From: JAKVKY01 sp964293585
GTDB lineage: Bacteria > Bacillota > Negativicutes > Acidaminococcales > Acidaminococcaceae
Assembly: GCA_964293585.1 (NCBI GenBank)
Contig: CAXYYS010000001.1
Span: 46,515-110,514 of the forward strand
Direction: 5' to 3'
DNA length: 64,000 nucleotides
In this document: positions 40,908 through 49,635 of the stretch, one piece after another
Layout: each line of letters opens with the position of its first letter
Position numbering within the stretch: the stretch's first letter is position 1
Translations under genes and position numbers: made by a program
Notes under the pieces: model-generated
Seen by the model: the letters and a program-made list of their open reading frames with translations, nothing else
Databases searched by the model: none
Told to the model about the DNA's origin: nothing

Positions 40908-42959
40908 TTAAGTTTCAGCAGGTGCGGTACCGGTTTTGGCAGTGTCTTGGGGGACCCGGGAACTTTGTTCTAACTCCAGCAGTTCTGTTTTTAATTCCTG
41001 ATAACGCAGGGAGAGATATGGAACTAACTGCGATTCCCGGTGGTCATAGCCATAGGCCCTGCGGCTAAGGCAGATTACCGGCGGCGCCTGGATACGTTTT
41101 GCGACTGCAAAACCGGCAAAAAGCTTGAACCAGCGTTCCAGGTCCTGAATAAAGGCCGCTGCCGTAGGAAAAAGTTTGGTCACCAGATCCGGTGCGCAGC
41201 CTAAATAAGTTTCCAGGTCTCTGGCGGCATAATGTTCCAGGATATCTTCCGGTGCCGCCTTGTTCCATCTTTCCATGAAACTGCTGAACAAGTAATCGTG
41301 GTAGGCGTACAGCAGGGGATCACCGCCCTTGCCAACTGTTTGTGCTTCTGAAAGTTCCGCGCTGGGCTGGATGGTAAAAATCTGCGCCGGCAGGATTTCT
41401 TTTTGGAAGACATGGTCATTCAAATAGTGTCCCAGTTCATAGACCTGGTGTTTCCATAAGTCACCTAAAGGTGCTACCACGCCGGCAATATCACCATAAA
41501 AGGTGGCATAGCCCACCGTTAATTCAGATTTGTTGGAATTACAACTAAACCCGCCGTCCATGGCTGCGGCCATGCCGGCCTGCACCCTGGCACCCCGGTC
41601 CCGGGCCTGGATATTTTCTTTCTGGAAACTCGTCAGGTCTAATTTAAAATCCCGGTTGGTAGCATAATTGTGGATAGGATTTTCTGTTAACTGGGCGATG
41701 GTATGATTGACACTTTCCTGAATGGGAATGATCGTATAATTGGTGCGCAGGTTTTGTGCCACCTGTTGGGCGATTTCCTTGGTTGTACCGGAATTATAAC
41801 GGGAAGGCATGTTGACCAGGATGAGATTTTTTGGGCCCAGGATCCGGGCGTAGAGAGCGGCTGTCACGGCAGAGTCAATCCCGCCGGAGATGCCGATAAC
41901 CATCCGCTTAATACCGCATTGTTCCAGGAAACGGCTGGTACCGTATACCAGCGCCTTATAAATGATGGCGGCTTCCGGCTGTTGGGTATCATCAAGGATA
42001 TCCGGTGCCGTTTTGGGTTTGCGGTTCTTGCTTTCTTTCTTCAAGTCGCCGTCCGTAGCGGAAGAAATCTCAAATAAATTTGGCATGGTGTTGTCCATGA
42101 CGATAATCTTTTTGCTTTTTTTATTCCAGCTAAAACGCAGCAGCGCCTCTTCAAACATGGGGGCCTGGCAGAGTACCTTGCCGCTGGTGCCGTAGACGCA
42201 GCTGCAGCCATCAAAGGTATAGATATTTTTACCATTATTCTGGATACCGGTGCTATTGCAATAAATAACAGGAAGGTCCAGCTCGTGAGCCTGCTTACCA
42301 AAAACCCGGTGCCGTTTATTATTCTTTCCCAGGGTAAACGGGGAGCAGGAAATGTTCACTAGTAACTCGGCGCCACTGGCAGCCAGCAGGGCTGGAACGT
42401 CGGTCAGATAATGTTCCGTCCAGCCGTCTTCACATAAAAATACGCCCAGCTTAGTTTTTTTACCTTGCAGGGTGACACTTACAGGATGTACCGCTCTCTT
42501 TAAAGAAAGCTTTTTTTCCTGGCATAGCCAGGTTAAGGAATAAAAATGGCGCTTGTCATCAAATTCACGGTAGTTAGGCAGAGAATTTTTGATGACGAAG
42601 GGATAACCGGTACTTGTGGGGAGAAGCTTACCGTTTTGCGCGATAAAAGCCGCATTATACTTCCGGGGACGGCCATCCTCGTTAAATTTTTCCCAATCAA
42701 TGGCCACATTACCGAAGATGACGGTGATGCCACTGGTGGCAGCGATAACTTGTTCTCCCAATTTTTGACAGTCTTTTAAAAAAGCCGTTTGTTCCCATAA
42801 ATCACCTAGCAGGTAACCGGGAATGGACATCTCCGGTAACAACAGCAGGTCGACGCCTTCAGTTTTGGCTTTAGCAATCAATTCCAGGATTTTTTTCGTG
42901 TTCATATCCGGACGTCCTGGTAAAACTTCCATTTGTCCGCAAGCGATCGTGATACTCAT
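40908..42959 (-). CDS. nadE: Glutamine-dependent NAD+ synthetase
   Basis: 683 aa. N-terminal nitrilase-type glutaminase (about 1-290, LLLPEMSIPGY, catalytic Cys in VFLCEDGWTEHY) and C-terminal synthetase with the PP-loop GISGGIDSAVTAALYA near 350. Converts nicotinate adenine dinucleotide to NAD+ with ATP and glutamine. The ATG at 42959 has GAGGTG upstream and begins SITIACGQME; a much longer reading frame upstream is not used because it runs through the divergent ybaK promoter region. Transcribed alone. Confidence 0.95.
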   Translation of the reverse strand: MSITIACGQMEVLPGRPDMNTKKILELIAKAKTEGVDLLLLPEMSIPGYLLGDLWEQTAFLKDCQKLGEQVIAATSGITVIFGNVAIDWEKFNEDGRPRKYNAAFIAQNGKLLPTSTGYPFVIKNSLPNYREFDDKRHFYSLTWLCQEKKLSLKRAVHPVSVTLQGKKTKLGVFLCEDGWTEHYLTDVPALLAASGAELLVNISCSPFTLGKNNKRHRVFGKQAHELDLPVIYCNSTGIQNNGKNIYTFDGCSCVYGTSGKVLCQAPMFEEALLRFSWNKKSKKIIVMDNTMPNLFEISSATDGDLKKESKNRKPKTAPDILDDTQQPEAAIIYKALVYGTSRFLEQCGIKRMVIGISGGIDSAVTAALYARILGPKNLILVNMPSRYNSGTTKEIAQQVAQNLRTNYTIIPIQESVNHTIAQLTENPIHNYATNRDFKLDLTSFQKENIQARDRGARVQAGMAAAMDGGFSCNSNKSELTVGYATFYGDIAGVVAPLGDLWKHQVYELGHYLNDHVFQKEILPAQIFTIQPSAELSEAQTVGKGGDPLLYAYHDYLFSSFMERWNKAAPEDILEHYAARDLETYLGCAPDLVTKLFPTAAAFIQDLERWFKLFAGFAVAKRIQAPPVICLSRRAYGYDHRESQLVPYLSLRYQELKTELLELEQSSRVPQDTAKTGTAPAET

Positions 42960-42978
42960 CTTGCACCTCGCTTTATGT

Positions 42979-43007
42979 TTGCTATTTATCTTATCTGGTG
43001 TTATTAT
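42979..43007 (+). promoter_or_regulatory. Promoter of ybaK-thrC
   Basis: TTGCTA (42979-42984), 17-base spacer, TATTAT (43002-43007) with TGT extended -10. nadE starts 19 bases to the left on the other strand. Confidence 0.65.
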
Positions 43008-43053
43008 AGCAGAGATAGCAGGGTTATGCCACTGTCTGCTTGTAGGAGGCATC

Positions 43054-43545
43054 ATGAAACATATCAAGAAAACAAATGCGGCACGCATCCTGGATGATTT
43101 TAAGATTATGTATACCATTAAAGAATATCCGGTGGACGAAGAACATCTGGATGCCGTCCACGTAGCACAAGCTGTCCAGATGCCTGTGGAACAGGTATTT
43201 AAGACTCTGGTAGTCCGGGGTGATAAGACAGGCATCTTGTTCGCGGTTATTCCCGGGAACGGGGAACTGGATTTAAAGGCCGTAGCCAGGATCAGCCAGA
43301 ATAAGCGGGCGGAGCTGGTACATCTCAAAGAGGTACTGCCCTTAACCGGTTATATCCGGGGTGGGTGTTCACCCCTGGGAGCCAAAAAGGATTACCCGGT
43401 ATTTTTAGATGCCACAGCAGCCAACTGGCCCCAGATTGCCATCAGCGCCGGCAAACGCGGGATGCAGATTTTACTGGCAGCTACTGATTTACAAAAAGCC
43501 ACGGCGGCCACCGTCGCCTCATTAACATTTAAAGGAGACAGGTAA
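43054..43545 (+). CDS. ybaK: Cys-tRNA(Pro)/Cys-tRNA deacylase YbaK
   Basis: 163 aa YbaK/EbsC single-domain trans-editing protein. Visible: TNAARILDDFKIMYTIKEY, the catalytic Lys in FKTLVVRGD, VIPGNGELDLKAVA, and YIRGGCSPLGAKKDYPVFLD. It hydrolyses Cys-tRNA(Pro) made by ProS, whose gene is also in this window. TAGGAGG before the ATG. thrC starts one base after its stop. Confidence 0.94.
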   Translation: MKHIKKTNAARILDDFKIMYTIKEYPVDEEHLDAVHVAQAVQMPVEQVFKTLVVRGDKTGILFAVIPGNGELDLKAVARISQNKRAELVHLKEVLPLTGYIRGGCSPLGAKKDYPVFLDATAANWPQIAISAGKRGMQILLAATDLQKATAATVASLTFKGDR

Positions 43546-43546
43546 A

Positions 43547-45040
43547 ATGTTATATATCAGCACTCGCGGTCAGGGTGACATGCAACCTTCCGCCCATGTT
43601 ATTAAAGAAGGCTTAGCCAAGGATGGCGGCCTGTTCGTACCTCAAAGATTTCCCGGCATCCATGTGGATGACATCCTGGCGCTGCATAGCCGCAGTTATC
43701 AGGATTGTGCCACTAAGATTCTGGGATATTTCCTGACGGATTATTCAGCTCAGGAATTAGCAGCTTGTACTGCTGCTGCGTATGCAGCGGCAAAATTTGG
43801 ACCAGAACCGGCACCGCTGGTAAAGATTAATGAAAAAATTGATACCCTGGAACTCTGGCACGGACCTACTTCTGCCTTTAAGGATATGGCTTTGCAGTTA
43901 TTGCCGCAGCTTTTATCCCGGGCCTTGCTTAAAACCGGGGAAGACACGAAGAGTGTTATCCTGGTAGCAACGTCCGGCGACACAGGTAAAGCAGCTCTGG
44001 AAGGTTTTGCCGATGTGCCTAATACAGAGATTATTGTTTTTTATCCCAGCCAGGGTGTAAGCCCCATGCAAAAAAAGCAGATGACGACCCAGACGGGTGC
44101 CAATGTTCATGTCTTTGGCATTGAAGGTAATTTTGACGATGCCCAGAAGGGTGTCAAGGAAATCTTGAATAACCGGGAACTGAATGCACAAATTAACGAC
44201 CATGGTTATACCTTTTCTTCGGCAAATTCCATCAACTGGGGCAGGCTGGTGCCGCAGATAGTTTATTACTTTAAATCTTATGCCAGCGCCGTTGCCACCG
44301 GACGTGTACAACCACGGCAGCGGGTTAATTTTGCCGTGCCTACCGGGAATTTTGGCGATATCCTGGCCGGGTATTATGCGAAAAAGATGGGGCTGCCGGT
44401 ACAAAAATTAATCTGTGCTTCCAACAGCAATAATGTCTTGACCGATTTCCTTAGTACCGGCGTTTATGACCGGCGGCGTGATTTTCATAAAACTATGTCT
44501 CCTTCCATGGATATCCTGGTATCCAGCAATCTGGAACGCCTGCTCTTTGATGTGACGAGCGGCGATAGCGCCCGTGTAGCTGCCTGGATGCAGGAATTGC
44601 AGACTCAGGGTTTTTATACGGTGGCTAAAGAATATGGTAACCAGATTAAGGATAGTTTCTTCGGTGCCTGGGTCGACGAGGTAGAAACGGCGGAAACTAT
44701 CAGCCGGACTTTTAATGATACGCATTATGTTCTTGATCCTCATACGGCTGTGGCCTACCGGGCCCTGGAAAAATACCGGCTGCTCACTTCTGATGACACG
44801 TACAGTATCGTTTTATCCACGGCCAGTCCGTATAAGTTCAGCAGTTCGGTGCTGGCAGCGCTGGGAAAAGAAATTCCAGCCCAGGCAGATTTATTTACGG
44901 CAGTACGGGAACTGGAACAGGTAACGGGCTGGAAGATTCCGGCTGGTCTGGGCAGCCTGGAAACAAAAGCGGAACAACATCTGGAAGTTATTCCCTGTGC
45001 CAAGATGGGCGAGGCAGTTTTGCAGAGCCTGGATTTATAG
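43547..45040 (+). CDS. thrC: Threonine synthase
   Basis: 497 aa PLP enzyme converting O-phosphohomoserine to threonine. Opening STRGQGDMQPSAHVIKEGLAKDGGLFVPQ is typical of the fungal/gamma-type long form. PLP Lys in GPTSAFKDMALQLL, phosphate loop VATSGDTGKAALEG and the C-terminal VLDPHTAVAYRALEKY are present. Start sits one base after the ybaK stop with AAAGGAG inside ybaK, so the two are cotranscribed. Confidence 0.95.
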   Translation: MLYISTRGQGDMQPSAHVIKEGLAKDGGLFVPQRFPGIHVDDILALHSRSYQDCATKILGYFLTDYSAQELAACTAAAYAAAKFGPEPAPLVKINEKIDTLELWHGPTSAFKDMALQLLPQLLSRALLKTGEDTKSVILVATSGDTGKAALEGFADVPNTEIIVFYPSQGVSPMQKKQMTTQTGANVHVFGIEGNFDDAQKGVKEILNNRELNAQINDHGYTFSSANSINWGRLVPQIVYYFKSYASAVATGRVQPRQRVNFAVPTGNFGDILAGYYAKKMGLPVQKLICASNSNNVLTDFLSTGVYDRRRDFHKTMSPSMDILVSSNLERLLFDVTSGDSARVAAWMQELQTQGFYTVAKEYGNQIKDSFFGAWVDEVETAETISRTFNDTHYVLDPHTAVAYRALEKYRLLTSDDTYSIVLSTASPYKFSSSVLAALGKEIPAQADLFTAVRELEQVTGWKIPAGLGSLETKAEQHLEVIPCAKMGEAVLQSLDL

Positions 45041-45082
45041 GACAAAAACTGTCACTATCTTTACGAAAAACCACGAAAATAC

Positions 45083-45111
45083 TTGCCAGACAGGGCGGGG
45101 CGTGGTATAAT
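45083..45111 (+). promoter_or_regulatory. Promoter of rpsB-tsf
   Basis: TTGCCA (45083-45088), 17-base spacer, TATAAT (45106-45111) with TGG extension. The 100-base leader begins with a GTGTA/TACAC hairpin (45120-45133) and has a CCGC/GCGG hairpin later, possibly for autoregulation by S2. Confidence 0.85.
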
Positions 45112-45217
45112 AACTCGCAGTGTAAAAATACACACGCAGAAGGATTTAGCGTCTGTCCGCATGCGCGGTACGTTTAAAGAAGATTTCTGCGGCGGAAAAA
45201 ACAGGAGGTTTTTAACT

Positions 45218-45988
45218 ATGTCTATTATTTCTATGAAGCAACTGCTGGAAGCCGGCGTACATTTCGGTCATCAGACCCGTCGCTGGAACCCGAAGATGGC
45301 TAAGTACATCTTCACCGAGAGAAACGGTATCTACATTATTGACCTGCAGAAAACCGTCAAGAAAGTTGATGAAGCTTATAACTTCATCCGTGAAACTGCT
45401 GCCAGCGGCAAGAGCATCCTTTTTGTCGGCACTAAGAAACAAGCACAGGAAGCTATGCGTGATGAAGCTCTGCGCTGCAACATGTTCTTTGTGAACGAGC
45501 GCTGGCTGGGCGGTATGCTCACTAACTTTAAGACCATTCAAAAACGTGTACAACGTCTGCGCACCCTGGAAAAGATGGAAGAAGACGGCACGTTTGAAGT
45601 ATTACCCAAGAAGGAAGTTCAGGGCCTGCGTCACGAGATGGAAAAACTGAACAAGAACCTGGGCGGCATCAAGGATATGAAGAAGCTGCCGGGTGCTCTG
45701 TTCGTTATCGATCCCCGCAAGGAACACATTGCTGTTCTGGAAGCACGTAAGCTGAACATTCCTGTCGTTGCGACCGTAGTTACGAACTGGCATCCCGATG
45801 AGATTGATTATGTAATTCCGGCTAATGATGATGCTATCCGTGCCGTAAAACTGCTGGCTGGCAAGATGGCTGATGCCGTCCTGGAAGGCCGTCAGGGTAT
45901 GCAGACGGAAGAAAATGCTACTGAAGAAGCCGCCGCTCCTGCTGAAGCAGCTACCGCTGCCGCAGAAGCACCTGCAAAAGCAGAATAA
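45218..45988 (+). CDS. rpsB: 30S ribosomal protein S2
   Basis: 256 aa. Opens MSIISMKQLLEAGVHFGHQT with RWNPKMAKYIFTERNGIYIIDLQKT; also NERWLGGMLTNF and PVVATVVTNWHPDEIDYVIPANDDA. The last 30 residues are an Ala/Glu-rich tail. ATG 45218 has AGGAGG upstream. Followed by tsf in the universal order. Confidence 0.97.
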   Translation: MSIISMKQLLEAGVHFGHQTRRWNPKMAKYIFTERNGIYIIDLQKTVKKVDEAYNFIRETAASGKSILFVGTKKQAQEAMRDEALRCNMFFVNERWLGGMLTNFKTIQKRVQRLRTLEKMEEDGTFEVLPKKEVQGLRHEMEKLNKNLGGIKDMKKLPGALFVIDPRKEHIAVLEARKLNIPVVATVVTNWHPDEIDYVIPANDDAIRAVKLLAGKMADAVLEGRQGMQTEENATEEAAAPAEAATAAAEAPAKAE

Positions 45989-46007
45989 TTAGTAGGAGGA
46001 AAATACC

Positions 46008-46886
46008 ATGGCACAAATTACTGCTGCCCTAGTAAAGACTTTACGTGAACGTACAGGCGCCGGCATGATGGACTGCAAGAAAGCATTGTCCGCTTGCGAA
46101 GGCGATTTAGATAAGGCTGTAGACTTTTTACGGGAGAAGGGTTTATCCCAGGCTGCCAAGAAAGCCAGCCGTGTAGCTGCTGAAGGTGCAGTTGCCGCTT
46201 ATGTGAGCGAAGATGCCAAGGTTGGCGTCATCGTGGAAGTTAACTGCGAAACTGACTTCGTGGCTAAGACTGATGATTTCCAAGCTTTAGCTCATACTAT
46301 CGCGGAACATATTGCCAAGACCAATCCTAAGGATGTTGAAGCACTGAAAGAATCCACCCTGGAAGGTAAGAAAGTTTCTGACCTGGTAACGGAAAAAGTA
46401 GCCAAGATCGGTGAAAATATTTCTCTGCGTCGTTTTGTACGCTATGAAGTTCAGGAAGGCTTAGTTGCTTCCTACATTCATGCTGGCGGTAAGATAGGCG
46501 TCCTGGTGGATTTAAAAGGCGGCGATGCTGCGCTGGGCAAGGATATTGCCATGCAGGTTGCTGCTACTAACCCGGCTTATCTGAACCGGACCCAGGTTCC
46601 CGCCGATGTGCTGGACCACGAGAAGGAAGTTCTTGCCGAACAGGCTAAGAATGAAGGAAAGCCTGAAAAGATTATCGAGAAGATGGTCATTGGCCGTATC
46701 CAAAAATATTATAAGGAAAACTGCCTGGTAGATCAGGAATTTGTTAAAGATCCTGACCAGAGTATTACCAAGCTGCTGAAAGCAAATAATGCCGACATCC
46801 GTGCATATGCCCGTTTCCAACTGGGCGAAGGCATTGAGAAGAAGCAGGAAAATTTTGCTGATGAAGTAAAGTCTTTCTTGAAATAA
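46008..46886 (+). CDS. tsf: Elongation factor Ts
   Basis: 292 aa. N-terminal UBA-like RERTGAGMMDCKKAL, core VNCETDFVAKTDDF and C-terminal YARFQLGEGIEKK. Nucleotide exchange factor for EF-Tu. Cotranscribed with rpsB; AGGAGG before the ATG; a terminator follows. Confidence 0.97.
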   Translation: MAQITAALVKTLRERTGAGMMDCKKALSACEGDLDKAVDFLREKGLSQAAKKASRVAAEGAVAAYVSEDAKVGVIVEVNCETDFVAKTDDFQALAHTIAEHIAKTNPKDVEALKESTLEGKKVSDLVTEKVAKIGENISLRRFVRYEVQEGLVASYIHAGGKIGVLVDLKGGDAALGKDIAMQVAATNPAYLNRTQVPADVLDHEKEVLAEQAKNEGKPEKIIEKMVIGRIQKYYKENCLVDQEFVKDPDQSITKLLKANNADIRAYARFQLGEGIEKKQENFADEVKSFLK

Positions 46887-46902
46887 GCATTTACAAATCT
46901 AG

Positions 46903-46934
46903 CTGCGTCTGGAAGTTCCGGGCGCAGTTTTTTT
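46903..46934 (+). terminator. Rho-independent terminator after tsf
   Basis: CTGCGTCTGGA pairs with TCCGGGCGCAG through a three-base loop, followed by seven T. Confidence 0.85.
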
Positions 46935-46990
46935 ATGAGGAATCGTTCACAGTTTTTTCCCATAAACTATGTGTATTTCCTGCCGTTTTA

Positions 46991-46999
46991 TGGTACAAT
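46991..46999 (+). promoter_or_regulatory. Extended -10 of the pyrH operon
   Basis: TGGTACAAT, 67 bases before the pyrH start; -35 region weak. Confidence 0.5.
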
Positions 47000-47065
47000 A
47001 TAAAGGATAAAAAGTAGTCACGTAGAATAATAATAAAGTTAAAGAGCCTAGGGGAGGTCGTTAAC

Positions 47066-47791
47066 GTGCCAAAAAAGTCAAAATACAGGCGTGTAGTTTT
47101 AAAGTTAAGCGGCGAGGCACTGGCTGGGGCAAAGGGTTATGGTATTGATCCGGTTACCGTAGATAACATTGCCGGCCAGATTCAAGAAGTCCTGGCAAGT
47201 GAGTTGCAGATTGCTATCGTCAATGGCGGCGGTAATATCTGGCGTGGTTTGTCCGGTGCTTCCAAAGGCATGGACCGGGCCACAGCTGATTACATGGGAA
47301 TGTTAGCCACCATCATCAATTCCCTGGCCCTGCAGGATGCCCTGGAAAATCGCGGCATTCCCACCCGGGTACAGACGGCGATTGAGATGCGGCAGATTGC
47401 GGAGCCTTATATCCGCAGACGCGCCATCCGGCATCTGGAAAAAAACCGCGTGGTAATTTTTGCAGCCGGCACCGGCAATCCGTATTTTTCTACGGATACT
47501 ACCGCAGCACTGCGGGCAGCAGAAATTGAAGCCGATGCGATCCTGATGGCTAAGAAGGGTGTCGACGGTGTTTATGATTCTGACCCGGCTAAGAATCCCC
47601 AAGCGAAAAAGTTTGACCGTCTGGATTATCTGGAAGTCATTCAAAAACATCTGAACGTCATGGATTCTACAGCTATAAGTTTATGCATGGATAATCAAAT
47701 CCCCATCGTAGTTTTCAATATTGATCAACCCGGCAATATTTTAAAAGCAGCCTTAGGTACTGTGACCGGGACTATCGTAGGAGGAAAATAA
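47066..47791 (+). CDS. pyrH: Uridylate kinase
   Basis: 241 aa. Makes UDP from UMP. Visible: VVLKLSGEALAG, IVNGGGNIWRGL, DYMGMLATIINSLALQDAL and TDTTAALRAAEIEADAILMAKKGVDGVYDSDP. GTG start with GGGGAGG ten bases upstream. First gene of a long run through frr, uppS, cdsA, dxr, rseP, ispG, proS and polC. Confidence 0.97.
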   Translation: MPKKSKYRRVVLKLSGEALAGAKGYGIDPVTVDNIAGQIQEVLASELQIAIVNGGGNIWRGLSGASKGMDRATADYMGMLATIINSLALQDALENRGIPTRVQTAIEMRQIAEPYIRRRAIRHLEKNRVVIFAAGTGNPYFSTDTTAALRAAEIEADAILMAKKGVDGVYDSDPAKNPQAKKFDRLDYLEVIQKHLNVMDSTAISLCMDNQIPIVVFNIDQPGNILKAALGTVTGTIVGGK

Positions 47792-47793
47792 TC

Positions 47794-48357
47794 ATGGCAA
47801 CCGTAAATGAGATTAAAAGCGGTATCGAAAGCAAGATGCATAAGAGCGTGGATGCTTTAAAAGTTGATCTGGCAGCAGTGCGTACCGGCAGAGCGACTCC
47901 GTCTTTGCTGGATAAGATTACCGTAGAATATTATGGTACTCCCACACCGATTCCCCAAGTGGCCAGTGTTTCTGTTCCGGAAGCACGGATGTTAGTTATT
48001 AAACCGTGGGACCCCTCATCTCTGAAGGCGATTGAAAAAGCTATTCAAACTTCTGATCTGGGTTTGAATCCTAATAATGATGGTTCCGTGATCCGTCTTA
48101 ACCTGCCCATGCTTACGGAAGAACGCCGTAAGGAGTTAGTAAAGACGGTACATAAAAAAGCAGAAGAAACCAGAATTGCGCTCCGTAATTTGCGCCGTGA
48201 TGCTAATGAAGCCATCAAGAAAGCAGAAAAAGCTAAACAGATTACCGAAGACGATTCTGAAAGCGGCCTGGAGGACATCCAGAAATTAACCGATAAGATC
48301 ATGAAGGATGTTGATGCCGTGGTAGCAAGAAAAGAAAAAGAAGTTATGGAAGTATGA
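47794..48357 (+). CDS. frr: Ribosome recycling factor
   Basis: 187 aa. RTGRATPSLLDKITVEYYG, TPIPQVASVSVPEARML, and NDGSVIRLNLPMLTEERRKEL are diagnostic. Splits post-termination ribosomes with EF-G. It lies two bases after pyrH; its stop overlaps the next small gene (ATGA). Confidence 0.97.
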   Translation: MATVNEIKSGIESKMHKSVDALKVDLAAVRTGRATPSLLDKITVEYYGTPTPIPQVASVSVPEARMLVIKPWDPSSLKAIEKAIQTSDLGLNPNNDGSVIRLNLPMLTEERRKELVKTVHKKAEETRIALRNLRRDANEAIKKAEKAKQITEDDSESGLEDIQKLTDKIMKDVDAVVARKEKEVMEV

Positions 48358-48584
48358 TTGACGTTTTAGCCTTATCCTTAGAAATGGCCCTGGCAAAATT
48401 AAAGGAAGGGCAGATGCCGGTACAGGTTGTTCGTTCTGAACCACATTTCCGGCGTTGCGGCCTTACGACAGGACCGGGTCAAGAATATGTTGTTAGACAG
48501 CACTTGCTGGATAACCATACAGTAGTCTTAACTACAGTCATTAAATATCGAAAGGAGGTGCTCGAAAATGGCATTGAAGATTGA
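48354..48584 (+). CDS. Small protein of unknown function between frr and ferredoxin
   Basis: 76 aa. ATG overlaps the frr stop by 4 bases; its end overlaps the ferredoxin gene by 17 bases. No motif I recognise; a cysteine-poor alpha/beta composition (IDVLALSLEMALAKLKEG then VVRQHLLDNHTVVLTTVIKY). The tight coupling and good codon use make a real gene likely, but it could be an ORF by chance. Confidence 0.55.
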   Translation: MIDVLALSLEMALAKLKEGQMPVQVVRSEPHFRRCGLTTGPGQEYVVRQHLLDNHTVVLTTVIKYRKEVLENGIED

Positions 48585-48735
48585 TAAAGAAAAATGCGTT
48601 GGTTGCGGTACTTGTGCAGCAAATTGCCCTGTTGGCGCGATTAAGGAAGCTGACGGCAAGTATGAGATTGGTGATACTTGTGTTGAGTGCGGCGCTTGTG
48701 CAGCAAATTGCCCTGTTGGTGCAATCAGCAAATAA
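48568..48735 (+). CDS. 2[4Fe-4S] ferredoxin
   Basis: 55 aa with two CxxCxxCxxxCP clusters (C10,13,16,20 and C38,41,44,48), the clostridial-type low-potential electron carrier. AAAGGAGGTG precedes the ATG. Too short to appear in simple ORF lists. The two halves share an exact 25-base repeat (see repeat entry). In anaerobes such ferredoxins carry electrons for pyruvate oxidation and Fe-S enzymes; here it may supply IspG, whose gene is downstream, but that is inference. Confidence 0.95.
   Translation: MALKIDKEKCVGCGTCAANCPVGAIKEADGKYEIGDTCVECGACAANCPVGAISK
48611..48719 (+). repeat. 25-base direct repeat inside the ferredoxin gene
   Basis: The same 25 bases occur at 48611-48635 and 48695-48719 (starting CTTGTGCAGCAAATTG), 84 bases (28 codons) apart, each encoding the second half of a cluster motif (ACAANCPVG-like). 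Confidence 0.85.
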
Positions 48736-48745
48736 CATTGAACGC

Positions 48746-48784
48746 AAGATGGCGCATCTGCTTTGTTGCACCTGCGCCATTCTT
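48746..48784 (+). terminator. Hairpin between ferredoxin and uppS
   Basis: AAGATGGCGCA (48746-48756) pairs with TGCGCCATTCTT (48773-48784) with one bulge, followed by GTTGTTTC. May be a partial terminator that lets the abundant ferredoxin message end while uppS is read through. Confidence 0.5.
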
Positions 48785-48806
48785 GTTGTTTCATTAAGGA
48801 AAGGTT

Positions 48807-49601
48807 GTGTACCCGGTGCTGAATAAGTTCTTTGGAACTTCCTCAAAAGAAGTTCAGAAGCCACTGCAGGTGGATACCCTGGGATTAAATCCCCAGCGCA
48901 TTCCTGCCCATATCGCCATCATCATGGATGGTAACGGCCGCTGGGCTAAGGCTCAGGGAAAAGTCCGTACCTATGGGCATCAGGTAGGGGCACAAACATT
49001 AAAAACCATAGTCAGGTTTGCAGGACAGATAGGTGTTAAGGCTATCACAGCCTATGCCTTTTCCACTGAAAACTGGAAACGGCCTGTGACCGAAGTAAAA
49101 TTTATCATGGAATTGCTGTCCTATTATCTGACGGCAGAAATAGATGAGTTAAACGCTAATAACGTACAAATGCGTTTTAGTGGTTCGCGGGAAGGATTAC
49201 CACCGGCGATTCTGAAAAAGATGGATGCGGCGGTGGCTACAACTAAAAACAATACCGGTATCATTTTAAATATTGCAGTTAATTACGGCGGACAGGCGGA
49301 GATTTTACATGCTGTACGCGCTATTGCCACTCAGGTTCAGGCAGGAGCGTTAAAAGTAGAAGATATTTCTGCAGCCGTGTTTGAAGATAATTTATATACT
49401 CATGGTTTACCGGCGCCGGACTTATTAATTCGTCCGGGTGGTGACCAAAGGATTAGTAATTTTTTATTATGGCAGATTGCCTATGCAGAAATTTGGACGA
49501 CTGATGTGTACTGGCCGGATTTCACCCCCGCTTTATTGGTAGAAGCCATTAAGGTTTATCAGGGGCGCGAGAGGCGTTTTGGCGGGTTGGTCAGTAAATA
49601 G
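48807..49601 (+). CDS. uppS: Isoprenyl transferase (undecaprenyl diphosphate synthase)
   Basis: 264 aa. Visible: AIIMDGNGRWAKAQG, the FSTENW region and C-terminal LLIRPGGDQRISNFLLWQIAYAE. It makes the C55 lipid carrier from FPP and IPP. GTG start at 48807 follows AAGGAAAGG; the first 25 residues are poorly conserved so the exact start is uncertain. Order uppS-cdsA-dxr-rseP is standard. Confidence 0.96.
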   Translation: MYPVLNKFFGTSSKEVQKPLQVDTLGLNPQRIPAHIAIIMDGNGRWAKAQGKVRTYGHQVGAQTLKTIVRFAGQIGVKAITAYAFSTENWKRPVTEVKFIMELLSYYLTAEIDELNANNVQMRFSGSREGLPPAILKKMDAAVATTKNNTGIILNIAVNYGGQAEILHAVRAIATQVQAGALKVEDISAAVFEDNLYTHGLPAPDLLIRPGGDQRISNFLLWQIAYAEIWTTDVYWPDFTPALLVEAIKVYQGRERRFGGLVSK

Positions 49602-49635
49602 TCGTCAATAATTTTAAATATTAAGCAGGTGTAGT

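Noticed and set aside
42960..43328. Longer N-terminus for NAD synthetase
   Set aside because: The extra 123 codons run through the ybaK gene and promoter; the ATG at 42959 has a ribosome-binding site and begins the nitrilase fold.
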